A DNA stretch of 64,000 nt from Trinickia dinghuensis (GCF_003367175.1 NZ_QRGA01000012.1:62001-126000), one strand, 5' to 3'; shown: positions 18,032-27,320, counted from the stretch's first letter. Translations and numbers: made by a program. Notes: a model not told the origin generated them from the sequence alone.

Positions 18032-18571
18032 ATGAGGACGATATGCCACACCGCCGCCGTGGCTATGCTTGCCATGCTGTCGGCCAGTGTCTATGCCCAG
18101 CAGCAAGCGGCACCCACCGACGCGCAGATCGCCGCGATCGTCGTGACCGCCAATCAAGTCGACATCGACGCCGGCAAGCTGGCGACCGGCCGTGCTCACG
18201 CAAAGGACGTCAAGCAATTCGCGAAGCTGATGGTGCAAGACCATACGAACGTCAACAAGGCTGCCGTCGCGCTCGCTCAGAAGTTGAACCTGACGCCCGA
18301 GGAGAACGATACGAGCAATGCCTTGAAGCAGGGCGGCGACGAAAACCTTGCCCATTTGAAGAAGCTGAAAGGCGAGGCATTCGACAAGGCTTATGTCGAC
18401 CACGAGGTGGCCTACCATGAAGCCGTGCTGGACGCCGTCGACAAGACGTTGATTCCGTCCGCGCAGAACCCCGACCTCAAGGCGCTGCTCGTCAAGGCGC
18501 GACCCACATTCGAGGCTCACCTCGAACACGCGCGGCACCTTCAGAGCGAATTGAGCAATCATGGAGGCTGA
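18032..18571 (+). CDS. DUF4142-domain secreted protein
   Basis: A 179-aa protein with a Sec signal peptide (AVAMLAMLSASVYAQ, cleavage after YA). The mature part is all-helical and resembles the DUF4142 family, a ferritin-like helical bundle: ANQVDIDAGKLA, VKQFAKLMVQDHTNVNKA, YVDHEVAYHEAVLDAVD. Conserved His and Asp/Glu residues on these helices could bind metal. The ATG at 18032 is preferred over 18005 because GGAGAA sits six bases before it. Family function is not established; members are often tied to stress and extracytoplasmic sigma factors. It overlaps the following cupredoxin gene by 11 bases. Confidence 0.85.
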   Translation: MRTICHTAAVAMLAMLSASVYAQQQAAPTDAQIAAIVVTANQVDIDAGKLATGRAHAKDVKQFAKLMVQDHTNVNKAAVALAQKLNLTPEENDTSNALKQGGDENLAHLKKLKGEAFDKAYVDHEVAYHEAVLDAVDKTLIPSAQNPDLKALLVKARPTFEAHLEHARHLQSELSNHGG

Positions 18572-18935
18572 GCGCGCTAGGTGGGCACGTTACAGGCCGA
18601 TGCCGATATCGGCGTTCGCGGCGGCGTGCGCCGCCGCCTTCGCTCTGAGCGCATTGCCTGCTCATGCGGCAAAGCGAGTCATCGTGATCGAGAACATGCA
18701 GTTCGCCCCAGCAAACGTCACCGTAAAAGCGGGTGACGAGGTGACTTGGGACAACAAGGATCTGGTGGCGCATACGGCCACGGCCAAAGGCGCGTTCGAT
18801 TCGCATTCGATCGCACCGGGCGGCTCTTGGACCTACATGGCGCGCACGCCCGGCCGCTACGCCTACGGCTGTTCGCTGCATCCGACGATGAAGGCAACGC
18901 TCGTCGTCGAGAAGGCGAAGGAGAGGAAACCGTGA
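18561..18935 (+). CDS. Cupredoxin (plastocyanin/azurin-like) periplasmic copper protein
   Basis: A 124-aa protein with a signal peptide (about residues 1-36, ending AHA-AK). The type-1 copper ligands are visible: His71 (LVAHTAT), Cys104 (YGCSLHPTM), His107 and Met110. The fold start IENMQFAPANVTVKAGDEVTW is typical. It should bind one copper ion and carry electrons, or bind and buffer copper, in the periplasm. The gene overlaps the DUF4142 gene by 11 bases and the sigma-factor gene by 4 bases, so the three are translationally coupled. This links a copper redox protein directly to an extracytoplasmic-stress regulator. Confidence 0.92.
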   Translation: MEAERARWARYRPMPISAFAAACAAAFALSALPAHAAKRVIVIENMQFAPANVTVKAGDEVTWDNKDLVAHTATAKGAFDSHSIAPGGSWTYMARTPGRYAYGCSLHPTMKATLVVEKAKERKP

Positions 18936-19642
18936 TCGCCGTATCTGTCGATAACGCCGCCGCGCGCGAAGGCGAGAACGTTCAGGAGGACGACGGCACG
19001 CTCGCCCGGCTCATCGCGGCGGGCGATCGCTCGGCGTTCGTGCGGATGATGCGCCGCTATAACCGGCGCCTTTATCGGCTCGCGCGAGCAACGTTGCGCG
19101 ACGACGCGGAAGCCGAGGATGCCCTGCAGGACGCGTACTTGGCGGCATTCCGCTCGATCGGCGGATACCGGGAAGAGGCGGCGCTGGCGACCTGGCTTTC
19201 GCGGCTCGTGCTCAACGAATGCTTTGCGCGGCAGCGGCGCCAGGCGCGCCGCGACAACATCGCCCCGATGCACCGCATTTCCGAGCGCAACGAAGCGGAG
19301 CAGGACATGATCGACACGAGGCGCAGCGCATCGCCCGACGAGGCGGCGATGCGAGCCGAAATCCGCGCACTCCTCGAACGCAGGCTCGATGCCTTGCCGG
19401 AAGCATTTCGCCTCGTGTTCGTGCTGCGCTGCGTGGAAGAGCTCAGTGTGGAGGAAACGGCGCGCAGCCTCGGGATTCCCGAGGCGACCGTCCGGTCCCG
19501 GCATTTTCGCGCGCGCAGCTTGCTGCGCGAGTCGCTCGCCCAGGACATCGATTTGGCCGAGCGCGACGTTTTTTCGTTCGGCAACGAGCACTGCGACCGC
19601 CTCGTGGCAGGCGTGCTCGCGCGGCTCGACGAAGATCGGTGA
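18932..19642 (+). CDS. ECF-family RNA polymerase sigma factor
   Basis: A 236-aa sigma factor starting at the GTG at 18932, which overlaps the cupredoxin stop (GTGA) and follows GAGAGGAAA. Region 2 covers about residues 24-95 (FVRMMRRYNRRLYRLAR, DAEAEDALQDAYLAAFRSI). Region 4 covers about 145-195 (LPEAFRLVFVLRCVEELSVEETA). An extra tail follows (about 200-236, AERDVFSFGNEHCDRLVAGV). No membrane-bound anti-sigma gene is adjacent on this strand. The C-terminal tail with Cys and His, or the co-transcribed DUF4142/cupredoxin proteins, may take part in control; that is inference. It converges with the anti-sigma gene of the next operon (stop-to-stop gap 59 bases). Confidence 0.92.
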   Translation: MIAVSVDNAAAREGENVQEDDGTLARLIAAGDRSAFVRMMRRYNRRLYRLARATLRDDAEAEDALQDAYLAAFRSIGGYREEAALATWLSRLVLNECFARQRRQARRDNIAPMHRISERNEAEQDMIDTRRSASPDEAAMRAEIRALLERRLDALPEAFRLVFVLRCVEELSVEETARSLGIPEATVRSRHFRARSLLRESLAQDIDLAERDVFSFGNEHCDRLVAGVLARLDEDR

Positions 19643-19701
19643 TGACGGGTTGCCAATCCACCGCCGCCGATTGCCGGCGGCCGATCGCTGCATCCTACCG
19701 A

Positions 19702-20502
19702 CTATTTCCACAGATCCGGGTGGCCGCCGAGGTCGCCGCAGACGTCGACCGCGATCTCGTGCAGCTTATCCTCCGCGATCTCGCCGGACAGCGCGTAGGC
19801 AGTCTGGCCATTCGTCCAGTAGAACGTTCGGCGGTCGCCTTGCTGCAAGAGCCGCACGGCCGATTCGCGCTGAGGCGCCGGGCTCACGTACAGCGCGAGC
19901 CTTTGGCCCTTTGGGCCTTGATACATGAATTGGGCGGCGGGGCCCGGCAACAGGCGTCCGCCGAGGAACGCGTATCCGTATTCCTCGAGCGATGGGATGG
20001 AGAGCGGACGGTTCAGCCGCTTGGAGAGCCAACCGACGAGCGTTCCCTCGCTCGTGGCCGCGACCTCGACCACGTGACGCTGCTCGGGGGCGTACACGGC
20101 GTAAGCGAGATCGGCTTGCCGGGCGAACGCAGTCGTTTGCATGGACGGCGGCGCAACGAGCGACGAAACGGCGCCGGCAAACCATGCGAGCGCGGCGCCG
20201 GCCGCAAGCGAACCGAGAACCAGCGCGGCTTGGCGCCACCACGGCGGACGGACGCGCAGCACGACGAACGGACCGCTCGTTTGCGCCGCGGGATCGGCGA
20301 ACAACGCGCGCAGCGCGGCCCGTTGAGCGCGATAGTGCGTCACGCGTTGCGCCGTTTGGGGATCGGCGGCGAGCCGCTCGGCGACGCACTGCCGGTCCGC
20401 TTCCGGCAGTTCGCCGTCGACGAATGCGGAAAGCCTGTCAAGGTCCCGTTCGGTGAAGCCTTCCGTGGGCGTATGGTCTCCCCGCTCTCGATCGTCGCTC
20501 AT
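19702..20502 (-). CDS. Anti-sigma factor (zinc-finger-like N-terminus, one membrane helix)
   Basis: A 266-aa protein. The N-terminus has the anti-sigma pattern DLDRLSAFVDGELPEADRQCV (about residues 20-40), without the full HxxxCxxC zinc motif. One membrane helix follows (about 93-115, AALVLGSLAAGAALAWF). The remaining 150 residues form a periplasmic domain (VVEVAATSEGTLVGWLSKRL; EYGYAFLGGRLLPG). It should hold the upstream ECF sigma factor at the membrane until a periplasmic signal arrives. Start at 20502 is chosen because its ATG overlaps the sigma stop (ATGA). Family assignment is firm; the signal is unknown. Confidence 0.9.
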   Translation of the reverse strand: MSDDRERGDHTPTEGFTERDLDRLSAFVDGELPEADRQCVAERLAADPQTAQRVTHYRAQRAALRALFADPAAQTSGPFVVLRVRPPWWRQAALVLGSLAAGAALAWFAGAVSSLVAPPSMQTTAFARQADLAYAVYAPEQRHVVEVAATSEGTLVGWLSKRLNRPLSIPSLEEYGYAFLGGRLLPGPAAQFMYQGPKGQRLALYVSPAPQRESAVRLLQQGDRRTFYWTNGQTAYALSGEIAEDKLHEIAVDVCGDLGGHPDLWK

Positions 20503-21020
20503 TTTGTGTTTCTCACCGCTTGCAAATTGGTGGGCCGACGCGGGGCTCCCTCCACCAGCATGGACCGCATCTGCTCGCGCGCGCGTGAAAGCCGCGACAT
20601 GACCGTCCCGAGCGGCACGCCGAGCACCGACGCGGCCTCCTGGTAACTCAATTCCTCGACGCAGACGAGCAGCAGCACTTCGCGCTGCTCCAACGGCAGG
20701 CGGTAGAGCATGCGCTGCACGTCGCGCAAGACGAGCGAATCGACCTGCCCCGACGGCGCTTCGAGCGCCTGCCATGGCCCGTGCTCGTCATCGAGGGCGA
20801 TCTCTCTGTGCGCGCGCAGCTGGTCGAGATAGATGTGCCGCAAGATCGTCAGAAGCCACGCCCGTAGATTGCTGTCGGGACGAAACGCACGCACGCGTGT
20901 CAGCGCACGCTCGGCTGTGTCTTGCACCAAGTCGTCGGCCCAAGCTGCGTCGCGCGTCAGGGCGCGCGCGTAACGCCGCAGTTGCGGGAGCCACGCAACC
21001 ACGTCCGCTTCGAAACTCAC
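20499..21020 (-). CDS. ECF-family RNA polymerase sigma factor
   Basis: A 173-aa sigma factor with region 2 at about residues 8-75 (LPQLRRYARALTRDAAWADDLVQDTAERAL) and region 4 at about 105-158 (LPLEQREVLLLVCVEELSYQEAASVLGVPLGTVMSRL). Its stop overlaps the start of the anti-sigma gene by four bases. A small lipoprotein gene lies 73 bases upstream on the same strand and is probably the first gene of the unit, behind a candidate ECF promoter. The protein directs RNA polymerase to a small set of stress genes, likely including its own operon. Confidence 0.93.
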   Translation of the reverse strand: MSFEADVVAWLPQLRRYARALTRDAAWADDLVQDTAERALTRVRAFRPDSNLRAWLLTILRHIYLDQLRAHREIALDDEHGPWQALEAPSGQVDSLVLRDVQRMLYRLPLEQREVLLLVCVEELSYQEAASVLGVPLGTVMSRLSRAREQMRSMLVEGAPRRPTNLQAVRNTK

Positions 21021-21093
21021 GTCCCGCCGCCGTCAATGGATCGATCGGTCGACAGATCGGTAGGGCAGATCAGTGGCTCATTAGATCAGTAGA

Positions 21094-21249
21094 TCAATAG
21101 CCGCCCGATCCCCCGCTGGTCCCGCTCGCGCCGCTATCGGTGGTGTTGGTCGAATGATCCGATGAACCCATACCGCCCGACATGCAGCCCGCCGACAGCA
21201 CGAGCATGAGCGCCGCAAGTACGGCTGAAAGCATGCGCGTCGATTTCAT
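21094..21249 (-). CDS. Small Gly/Ser-rich lipoprotein (51 aa)
   Basis: A short gene easily missed by length cut-offs. ATG at 21249 follows an AGGAGAGGCGG ribosome-binding region. The product has a basic start (MKSTRM), a hydrophobic core (LSAVLAALMLVL) and the lipobox LSAGC (Cys22). The remainder is Gly/Ser/Thr-rich and low in complexity, ending GGSGGY. Signal peptidase II cleavage would leave a mature lipopeptide of about 30 residues tethered to a membrane. It heads the sigma/anti-sigma operon. Function unknown; a structural or signal-sensing role in the ECF circuit is a guess. Confidence 0.75.
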   Translation of the reverse strand: MKSTRMLSAVLAALMLVLSAGCMSGGMGSSDHSTNTTDSGASGTSGGSGGY

Positions 21250-21283
21250 CTCCGCCTCTCCTTTCCATGGTCGAAGGACATGG

Positions 21284-21314
21284 ATAAAACGCCTCGCGAG
21301 GGCACTTTATTCCC
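21284..21314 (-). promoter_or_regulatory. Candidate ECF-sigma promoter of the lipoprotein-sigma-anti-sigma operon
   Basis: Read on the minus strand, GGGAATAAA (21314-21306) is followed after a suitable spacer by CGTTTTAT (21291-21284). That resembles GGAAT/CGTT-type ECF promoters. The -10-like element is about 35 bases from the lipoprotein ATG at 21249. Autoregulation by the ECF factor is inferred. Confidence 0.45.
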
Positions 21315-21539
21315 GCTGGCTCCAAGAGAAGGATAGGTCGATTGCGATCGCTTTTAGCGGACGTCGATGCGTAACGTCGGGAACACGGCCGGAACGCGTC
21401 GGGAACGCCACGCGCCGGGAATAGAGGTGGGCGACAGGTACGTTTTCATCGGAAACGGGTAGACTGCACCGCCGCACGACCCACGCGCGAGACCGCGCCG
21501 AATTCCCTCACGAATTGCCTCATTTTCTAGGCGGATGCC

Positions 21540-22208
21540 ATGCTGACGGTTCATCACTTGAACAACTCGCGGTCCCAACGCGTGCTCTGGATGCTGGAAG
21601 AACTCGGCATCGACTACGCGATCGAGCGCTACGAGCGCGATCCCGCAACGATGCTGGCGCCGCAGTCGCTGCGCGCCGTTCATCCGCTCGGCAAATCGCC
21701 GGTGATTACGGACGGCGGGGTGACGCTGGCGGAGTCGGGCGCCATTCTCGAATATCTGGCCGAGCAATACGGCGATGGGGCGTTGGCACCCGCGCCCGGA
21801 TCGCCCGAGTATCGAAACTATCGATATTGGATGCACTATGCGGAGGGTTCGGCCATGCCGCCGCTGCTGCTCAAACTCGTCACCTCGCGTATCGCGAATG
21901 CGCGCATGCCGTTTTTTGCCAAGCCGATCGCCCGGAAGATCGCTGCTTCGCTGGACGCCGGGTTCGTCGATCCGCAATTGAGCCTGCATTTCGGCTATAT
22001 CGCCGAGGCGCTTGAGCGCAGCGGCTGGTTCGTCGGCGATGCGTTCAGCGTGGCCGACATTCAGATGAGCTTTCCGCTCGAGGCGGGGGCGCAGCGGGGG
22101 CCCGCGGCGGCGCATCCGTCGATTCGCGCGTTTCTCGAACGCATTCATGCACGGCCGGCTTATCGGCGCGCGTTGGAGAAGGGCGGGCCGTACGCGTTTG
22201 CGGAGTAG
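21540..22208 (+). CDS. Glutathione S-transferase
   Basis: A 222-aa cytosolic protein. The N-terminal thioredoxin-like domain (about 1-78) starts MLTVHHLNNSRSQRVLWMLEE and includes the cis-proline GKSPVI and the glutathione-binding ESGAI motif. The C-terminal all-helical domain has WFVGDAFSVADIQMSF, the usual N-capping box region. The catalytic residue is probably a Ser in NSRSQR. It conjugates glutathione to electrophiles or reduces peroxides; the substrate is not predictable. It is monocistronic, divergent from the lipoprotein/sigma operon. Confidence 0.92.
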   Translation: MLTVHHLNNSRSQRVLWMLEELGIDYAIERYERDPATMLAPQSLRAVHPLGKSPVITDGGVTLAESGAILEYLAEQYGDGALAPAPGSPEYRNYRYWMHYAEGSAMPPLLLKLVTSRIANARMPFFAKPIARKIAASLDAGFVDPQLSLHFGYIAEALERSGWFVGDAFSVADIQMSFPLEAGAQRGPAAAHPSIRAFLERIHARPAYRRALEKGGPYAFAE

Positions 22209-22743
22209 CGCGGCGCTGGCCGCGTCCTTGCTGCTCCCCACACTCACCGCACTCGTCACATTCACTGCACTCGCCGCACGTCCGCGCACTCGCGAGACGC
22301 TCGCGGCCGACAAGATCGGTTCCCGTTAGCCTCGAGTTCGCCGGCGATTTCCACAGCGGATTTCGCCGCGCATCCCATCCCCACCCGGTCGAATCGAGCC
22401 CGGATCGAGTTCTCTCGATTTGGGCGTCATGTCGTTTGACAAATACATTTGACGTCTGGCAATGAATCTGACGATCGCTTGAACGTCCGCTTTCGCCAAT
22501 CCTTCCATCGTTCGTCAGCTATGTCGCTCCTCGAATGCGCCAATCTGGCCACTAACCACGCACAGTATGGTCATCGGATGAAACTGTCCGTCAATATTGT
22601 CCGTCTCCAGCGATCGGAACCGTAAATAGATAGAAACACTGATCGCATTCAGTTGCTAGACAACTGACAATCCCGGGTAATTTGTAAGGCAACGTGGGCG
22701 CATCGAAAGAACGACCCAAACACTTGATCCCTGAGGAGACGGA
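22209..22743. other. 535-base gap before the GH28 gene
   Basis: No convincing gene. An inverted repeat TCAGTTG-CTAGA-CAACTGA (22649-22667) lies 77 bases before the GH28 start and is a candidate operator. The bases after about 22550 are less GC-rich than the flanking genes, as expected for a promoter region. Confidence 0.5.
22649..22667. promoter_or_regulatory. 7-5-7 inverted repeat upstream of the GH28 gene
   Basis: TCAGTTG and CAACTGA are perfect inverted arms around CTAGA. The position suggests a repressor or activator site controlling the polygalacturonase-like gene; no regulator gene is adjacent. Confidence 0.3.
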
Positions 22744-24909
22744 ATGTCTTTGACATCCATACGCTTGACAGCGCTGTTAGGCTCGATCGTCCTGTTTACC
22801 GCCGCTTGCAGTGGAGGCGGGAATTCCACCCCCTCGGCCGCCGCTGTTGCGGCGCCCGCATCGGCGCCGTTCCAGGTCGGCGTCACCGTCCAGGACGCGG
22901 CGCTCCCTGCTGCCCCGCAGCTCCCCACGTCCACGCAGCTCTGCGCGACCGTCTACGCGAACAACAATCTCGTGCGGCAGCCGACCGGCGCACTGACTCC
23001 GGAAATGGACAACGCGACGGGACAAACGGGTGCGGCGGCCCAAGCCATCCTGAACCCCGATCAGCAGCGCATTCAAGCCGCGCTCGACGCGTGCGGCGCG
23101 GCCGTGGACGCGCAAGTGGGCGCGGCGATCGCCACCCAAGACGCCTCGGATGCGGCGGCGCAAAAGGCCGCTAACCTGCCGAACACCAACATCGCCGGTT
23201 CGTCGGCGCAGACGTTGAATCAACCTCAGTTCCACGCCAAGCAATTCGCGGTGCGGCTGGCCGTGTCGAACACGGGTGCCGGCAATGCATTCATCACCGG
23301 CCCGCTGACGCTGCCCTCGGGCGTGACGTTATGGATCGACACGGGCGTGACCGTCTACGCCACGCGCGACGTGATGGCGTATCAATTGCCGACGGCCACG
23401 GCGGCCAAAGGGCCGTTCTGCGCGAACACCGCCGTGCCGACCACCGTGTCCTCGGGTGCCTCCGGCGGCATGAAGGCGGGCAGCTCGAGCAACTGCTCGG
23501 CGCTGATCACCGGGCAATATCTCGTGAACTCCGCGATCGTGGGCGGCGGCAGCATCGACAGCCGTGCCGCGTCGGAAATCGTCAGTTCGAATCCGCTCTA
23601 TCCGCTGATGCGCGTGGACCTGACCTGTACCAACACGTACCAGGCCTACAGCACCGGCACGCAAGCCGCTGCCGGTGTCCCGTGCGACAACGGCGGCACC
23701 TTTGTCGATCTGACTTCACCGGCTCGCCACATGACCTGGTGGGATCTGGCCTGGCTCGGCAACATGGTCGACAACGGCACGACCGGCTTCGGTTCGCAAT
23801 CGAACTTCCGCATGATGGTCTTCAACTATGCGAAGAACCTGACGCTAGCCGGGATCACGCTCAACAACAGCGCGAACTTCCACGTCGTGCCTAGCGGTAT
23901 CGACGGCTTGACGGTCTGGGGGATCAAGATCCAAACGCCGTCGCTTTCGGCTTCGGCCAACCCGGCCGGCAACGGCAACCCGAACTACCTCGGGATGCTG
24001 CCGAGCGTCGATACGGCGAAGAACACGGACGGCGTGGATCCGGGCTCGGCGAGCAAGACGGCGAAGCAAGCTTTGACGACGGGCAGCACGACGACCTCGA
24101 CGGCCGGCGCGATCACGTTTGACGGCTACATCAAGAACGCGGTCTTCGCATACAACTACATCAGCACCGGCGACGACGATATTTCGCCGAAGGGTTCGAA
24201 CAATCCGAGCCCGGTGTCCACGATGTACGGTATCGACGGCAACCGTGGTCTGGCCACCGATCGTCAGTACGGCTTCGTCATCGCGCACAATCACATGTAC
24301 GCAGGCCACGGCATCTCGATCGGCAGCGAAACGAATGCGAACGTCGAGAACATCCAGATCTACGACAACTCGTTCGACGGTGCCGAATCGTCGCTGCGGA
24401 TCAAGTCGGACTGGGCGCGCGGCGGTCAGGTCAACAATATCAATTACAACGACATCTGTATCCGCAATAGCGCTTCGGCTCTGGTTTTCACGCCGTACTA
24501 CAGCACCAAGGCGCTGCCGTCCAGCGGGCCGCTGTATCCGAATTTCCACGACATCACGATGTCGAACGTTCGGATCATCGGCACCTCGCAGGCTACGCTG
24601 CAGGGCTTCCAGGCGAATAACGGCGAGGGCTACTCGAACCCGCAGTTCCCGCTGACGATGACCATGAACAACGTGCTGGCCGATTCGCCGAACACGATCT
24701 CGGTGATCTCGTCGGATGCGAATCTCACGCTGAACAACGTGAACCTGCCGATCCTGCCGTCGACGGCTAACCGCGTGGTGGTGAACGGCGCTGCATCGCC
24801 GCTCGCAGCGACGAACAATACGGTCGATTGCAGCGCGGCTTATGTCGACTTCCCGGCGATCGGCGAGTCGTCGCCTGCAGGGGTGACCTGGCCGGGGCAG
24901 TTGCAGTAA
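22744..24909 (+). CDS. GH28 (polygalacturonase-family) lipoprotein
   Basis: A 721-aa protein with a lipoprotein signal (lipobox FTAAC, Cys22). A 150-residue Ala/Gln-rich region precedes the catalytic right-handed beta-helix. GH28 motifs are present in order: NTDG (about 427-430), GDDD (about 476-479), GHGISIGSE (about 522-530) and RIKS (about 553-556). The three catalytic aspartates in NTD and GDD are intact. The enzyme should hydrolyse pectin or a related polygalacturonide at the cell surface. Many Asn and Gly stacks in the later coils (MTMNNVLADS, LTLNNVNLP) fit a beta-helix. It is longer than common GH28 enzymes because of the N-terminal extension. No pectin-uptake genes are adjacent. Confidence 0.9.
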   Translation: MSLTSIRLTALLGSIVLFTAACSGGGNSTPSAAAVAAPASAPFQVGVTVQDAALPAAPQLPTSTQLCATVYANNNLVRQPTGALTPEMDNATGQTGAAAQAILNPDQQRIQAALDACGAAVDAQVGAAIATQDASDAAAQKAANLPNTNIAGSSAQTLNQPQFHAKQFAVRLAVSNTGAGNAFITGPLTLPSGVTLWIDTGVTVYATRDVMAYQLPTATAAKGPFCANTAVPTTVSSGASGGMKAGSSSNCSALITGQYLVNSAIVGGGSIDSRAASEIVSSNPLYPLMRVDLTCTNTYQAYSTGTQAAAGVPCDNGGTFVDLTSPARHMTWWDLAWLGNMVDNGTTGFGSQSNFRMMVFNYAKNLTLAGITLNNSANFHVVPSGIDGLTVWGIKIQTPSLSASANPAGNGNPNYLGMLPSVDTAKNTDGVDPGSASKTAKQALTTGSTTTSTAGAITFDGYIKNAVFAYNYISTGDDDISPKGSNNPSPVSTMYGIDGNRGLATDRQYGFVIAHNHMYAGHGISIGSETNANVENIQIYDNSFDGAESSLRIKSDWARGGQVNNINYNDICIRNSASALVFTPYYSTKALPSSGPLYPNFHDITMSNVRIIGTSQATLQGFQANNGEGYSNPQFPLTMTMNNVLADSPNTISVISSDANLTLNNVNLPILPSTANRVVVNGAASPLAATNNTVDCSAAYVDFPAIGESSPAGVTWPGQLQ

Positions 24910-24920
24910 GGCAGTTGGGG

Positions 24921-24951
24921 CCGCCGCGCGTGCCGTATAGCCGCGCGGCGG
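24921..24951. terminator. Strong hairpin between the GH28 and nadE genes
   Basis: A perfect 10-bp stem (CCGCCGCGCG / CGCGCGGCGG) with an 11-base loop lies between the two convergent stop codons. It has no T-tract, so it may act as a bidirectional terminator or as a transcript end stabiliser. Confidence 0.5.
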
Positions 24952-24967
24952 ACATGGAAGACAATCC

Positions 24968-27037
24968 TCAAGCTTCGCCATCCCGATCGGGAATGGTGTC
25001 CAGTTCCGCCAACCAAGCAGCGGCAGTCGAATCGCTCGGCGCACGATAATCGCCGCGCGGCGACAGCGAGCCGCCTGAACCAACCTTGGGACCGTTCGGC
25101 ATGCAGGTGCGCTTGAACTGCTGCCCACCGAAAAATCGCTTCAAAAAGAACCCCAACCAATGCTTGATCGCGCCGATCTCGTAGCTGTTGCGCTTGTGTT
25201 CCGGTAGATCGGGCCACGATCCCTCCGTGGCGTCGTGCCATGCAGACCAAGCGAGGAACGCAACCTTCGAAGGACGATAGCCGAAGCGCAGCAGGTAATA
25301 GAGGTTGAAGTCCTGCAATTCGTAAGGCCCGACCGTGTCCTCGGTTCTTTGAATCTCGCCCGCCTGGCCGCCCGGAATCAGCTCGGGGCTGATCTCGGTA
25401 TCGAGCACGTCGAGCAAGACGTCGCTAGCTTCAGCGCTGAGCGTGCCCCATTGCGCGCTGCGGCGGATCAAGTATTGAATCAGCGTTTTCGGCACGCTCG
25501 CGTTCACGCCGTAGTGCGACATCTGATCGCCGACACCGTAGGTGCACCAGCCGAGCGCCAGTTCGCTGAGGTCGCCGGTACCCACCACCAGCGCGCCATA
25601 TTGGTTCGCCATCCTAAACAAATGACTCGTCCGCTCGCCGGCCTGCACGTTCTCGAACGTGACGTCGTGGACGGGTTCGCCGTTCGCGTAGGGGTGGCCA
25701 ATATCCTCGAGCATGCGCAGACAGCTTGGGCGGATGTCGATTTCGCGCGCTTCGCATCCGAGTGCCGCTACCAGGCGACGAGCTTGGCCGAGCGTGCGTT
25801 CACTCGTGCCGAAGCCGGGCAAGATGCAGGCGATGACGGCCGTGCTCGGCAAGTTCAACGCTGCCACGGCGCGCATGCAAACGAGCAGCGCTTGAGTCGA
25901 GTCGAGGCCACCCGATACGCCGATCACGAGCCGCGCGATCTTGGCCGAGCGCATCCGCGTAACGAGCCCTTGAACTTGGATGTCGTAGATCTCGCGGCAG
26001 CGCTCGTCTCGGCGTGCGGGATTCGACGGCACATAGGGGAAGCGCTCGTAGGTGCGCTCGAGCGGAAGACGAATCGTGCGCGGCAAGACCGCGGGCACGG
26101 CGATCGTGCGGAATCGCGCGCATTGAGCGCGATGGGCATCTGCCGAATCGCCGAACGTCGTTTGGCGCATGCGTTCGCTGATCAGACGGTCGAGATCGAT
26201 GTCGGCCACGATGCATTGAGACGCGTCGAGAAAGCGCTTCGTCTCGGCAAGTGCATTGCCGTTCTCGTAGACGATGCCGTGGCCGTCCCAGGCTAGGTCC
26301 GTCGTCGATTCGCCATAGCCGGCCGCGCTGTAGGCGTAGGCGGCCAGACATCGCGCCGATTGGCCGCCGACGAGTTCGCGCCGGAAGTCAGCCTTGCCGA
26401 CGGTGACGTTGGAGGCCGACAGGTTCAGCAGGACCGTCGCCCCGGCCAATGCCGCGAACGACGAAGGAGGGACGGGCACCCACAAGTCCTCACAGATTTC
26501 GACGTGAAACGTCAGCATCGGCTGCTGCTCGAAACGAAACAGCAATGCGCTGCCGCAGGGGATATCGGTTTGCCCCAGCAAGGAGATCGAATCCCGTATC
26601 AGCCGGTCGCCGCGGGCGAACTGCCTCGGCTCGTAAAACTCCCGGTAGTTCGGTAGATACGTCTTCGGCACGATGCCAAGTATCCGTCCGCGATGGACGA
26701 CGGCCGCGCAATTGAAAAGCTGGCTGTCGATTTCGAGTGGCAAGCCCACGGCGCAGACCGATTCGACGTCGAGGGAAGCGGAGACCACATCGGCGAGGGC
26801 AGCTAAGCATGCGTCGAGCAGCGCGCGCTGATGGAAGAGATCGTCGCAGGCGTAGGCCGAAAGGCCCAGTTCGGGAAATACGGTCACCGCGGCGTGGCGC
26901 GAATCGGCCTCCCGCAGCAGGGCGATCGTTTCCTTGGCGTTCGACGCCGGATCGGCAACGTGCGTACGCGGCACGGCCACGGCGATGCGGGCGAAGTTGT
27001 GGCGGTACAAGTTGAAGAAGCTCGGCACATCGGTCAT
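24968..27037 (-). CDS. nadE: Glutamine-dependent NAD(+) synthetase
   Basis: A 689-aa two-domain enzyme. The N-terminal nitrilase-type glutaminase (about 1-290) has FPELGLSAY (catalytic Glu), a Lys in [13 protein letters not shown] and Cys in EICEDLWVP. The C-terminal synthetase has the PP-loop [10 protein letters not shown] (about 375) and later [12 protein letters not shown] and VPKTLI motifs. It amidates nicotinic acid adenine dinucleotide to NAD+ with ATP and glutamine, in the cytosol. The start at 27037 has GAGG nine bases upstream; an ATG at 27046 lies nearby. The length matches the large bacterial NadE class. It is monocistronic and ends 59 bases from the convergent GH28 gene. Confidence 0.95.
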   Translation of the reverse strand: MTDVPSFFNLYRHNFARIAVAVPRTHVADPASNAKETIALLREADSRHAAVTVFPELGLSAYACDDLFHQRALLDACLAALADVVSASLDVESVCAVGLPLEIDSQLFNCAAVVHRGRILGIVPKTYLPNYREFYEPRQFARGDRLIRDSISLLGQTDIPCGSALLFRFEQQPMLTFHVEICEDLWVPVPPSSFAALAGATVLLNLSASNVTVGKADFRRELVGGQSARCLAAYAYSAAGYGESTTDLAWDGHGIVYENGNALAETKRFLDASQCIVADIDLDRLISERMRQTTFGDSADAHRAQCARFRTIAVPAVLPRTIRLPLERTYERFPYVPSNPARRDERCREIYDIQVQGLVTRMRSAKIARLVIGVSGGLDSTQALLVCMRAVAALNLPSTAVIACILPGFGTSERTLGQARRLVAALGCEAREIDIRPSCLRMLEDIGHPYANGEPVHDVTFENVQAGERTSHLFRMANQYGALVVGTGDLSELALGWCTYGVGDQMSHYGVNASVPKTLIQYLIRRSAQWGTLSAEASDVLLDVLDTEISPELIPGGQAGEIQRTEDTVGPYELQDFNLYYLLRFGYRPSKVAFLAWSAWHDATEGSWPDLPEHKRNSYEIGAIKHWLGFFLKRFFGGQQFKRTCMPNGPKVGSGGSLSPRGDYRAPSDSTAAAWLAELDTIPDRDGEA

Positions 27038-27320
27038 GACAATCATCCTCGGAGGGCGTTTTTTCGGACACGGCCGGTGCCCAATGCTGTATTCATACCA
27101 GATCGTCGCGCGAGCCATAGTGGAATTCGGGCGGCGGCCCGTGCGGAATGCTATTTCGAGAGGGGCAATTTTCGAGAGGGTCGATTTATCTGCACGGTGA
27201 CAAAGTGAAGCGTGCGCAGCAGACGGCGAGCGCTTTCAGCGCAGCTGTATGTAAGGCGCCATCGGCGCCCACCCAGTCGCTTTATTTCTCCGATCGGAAT
27301 TGGCGCTGGGAGACGTGCTT

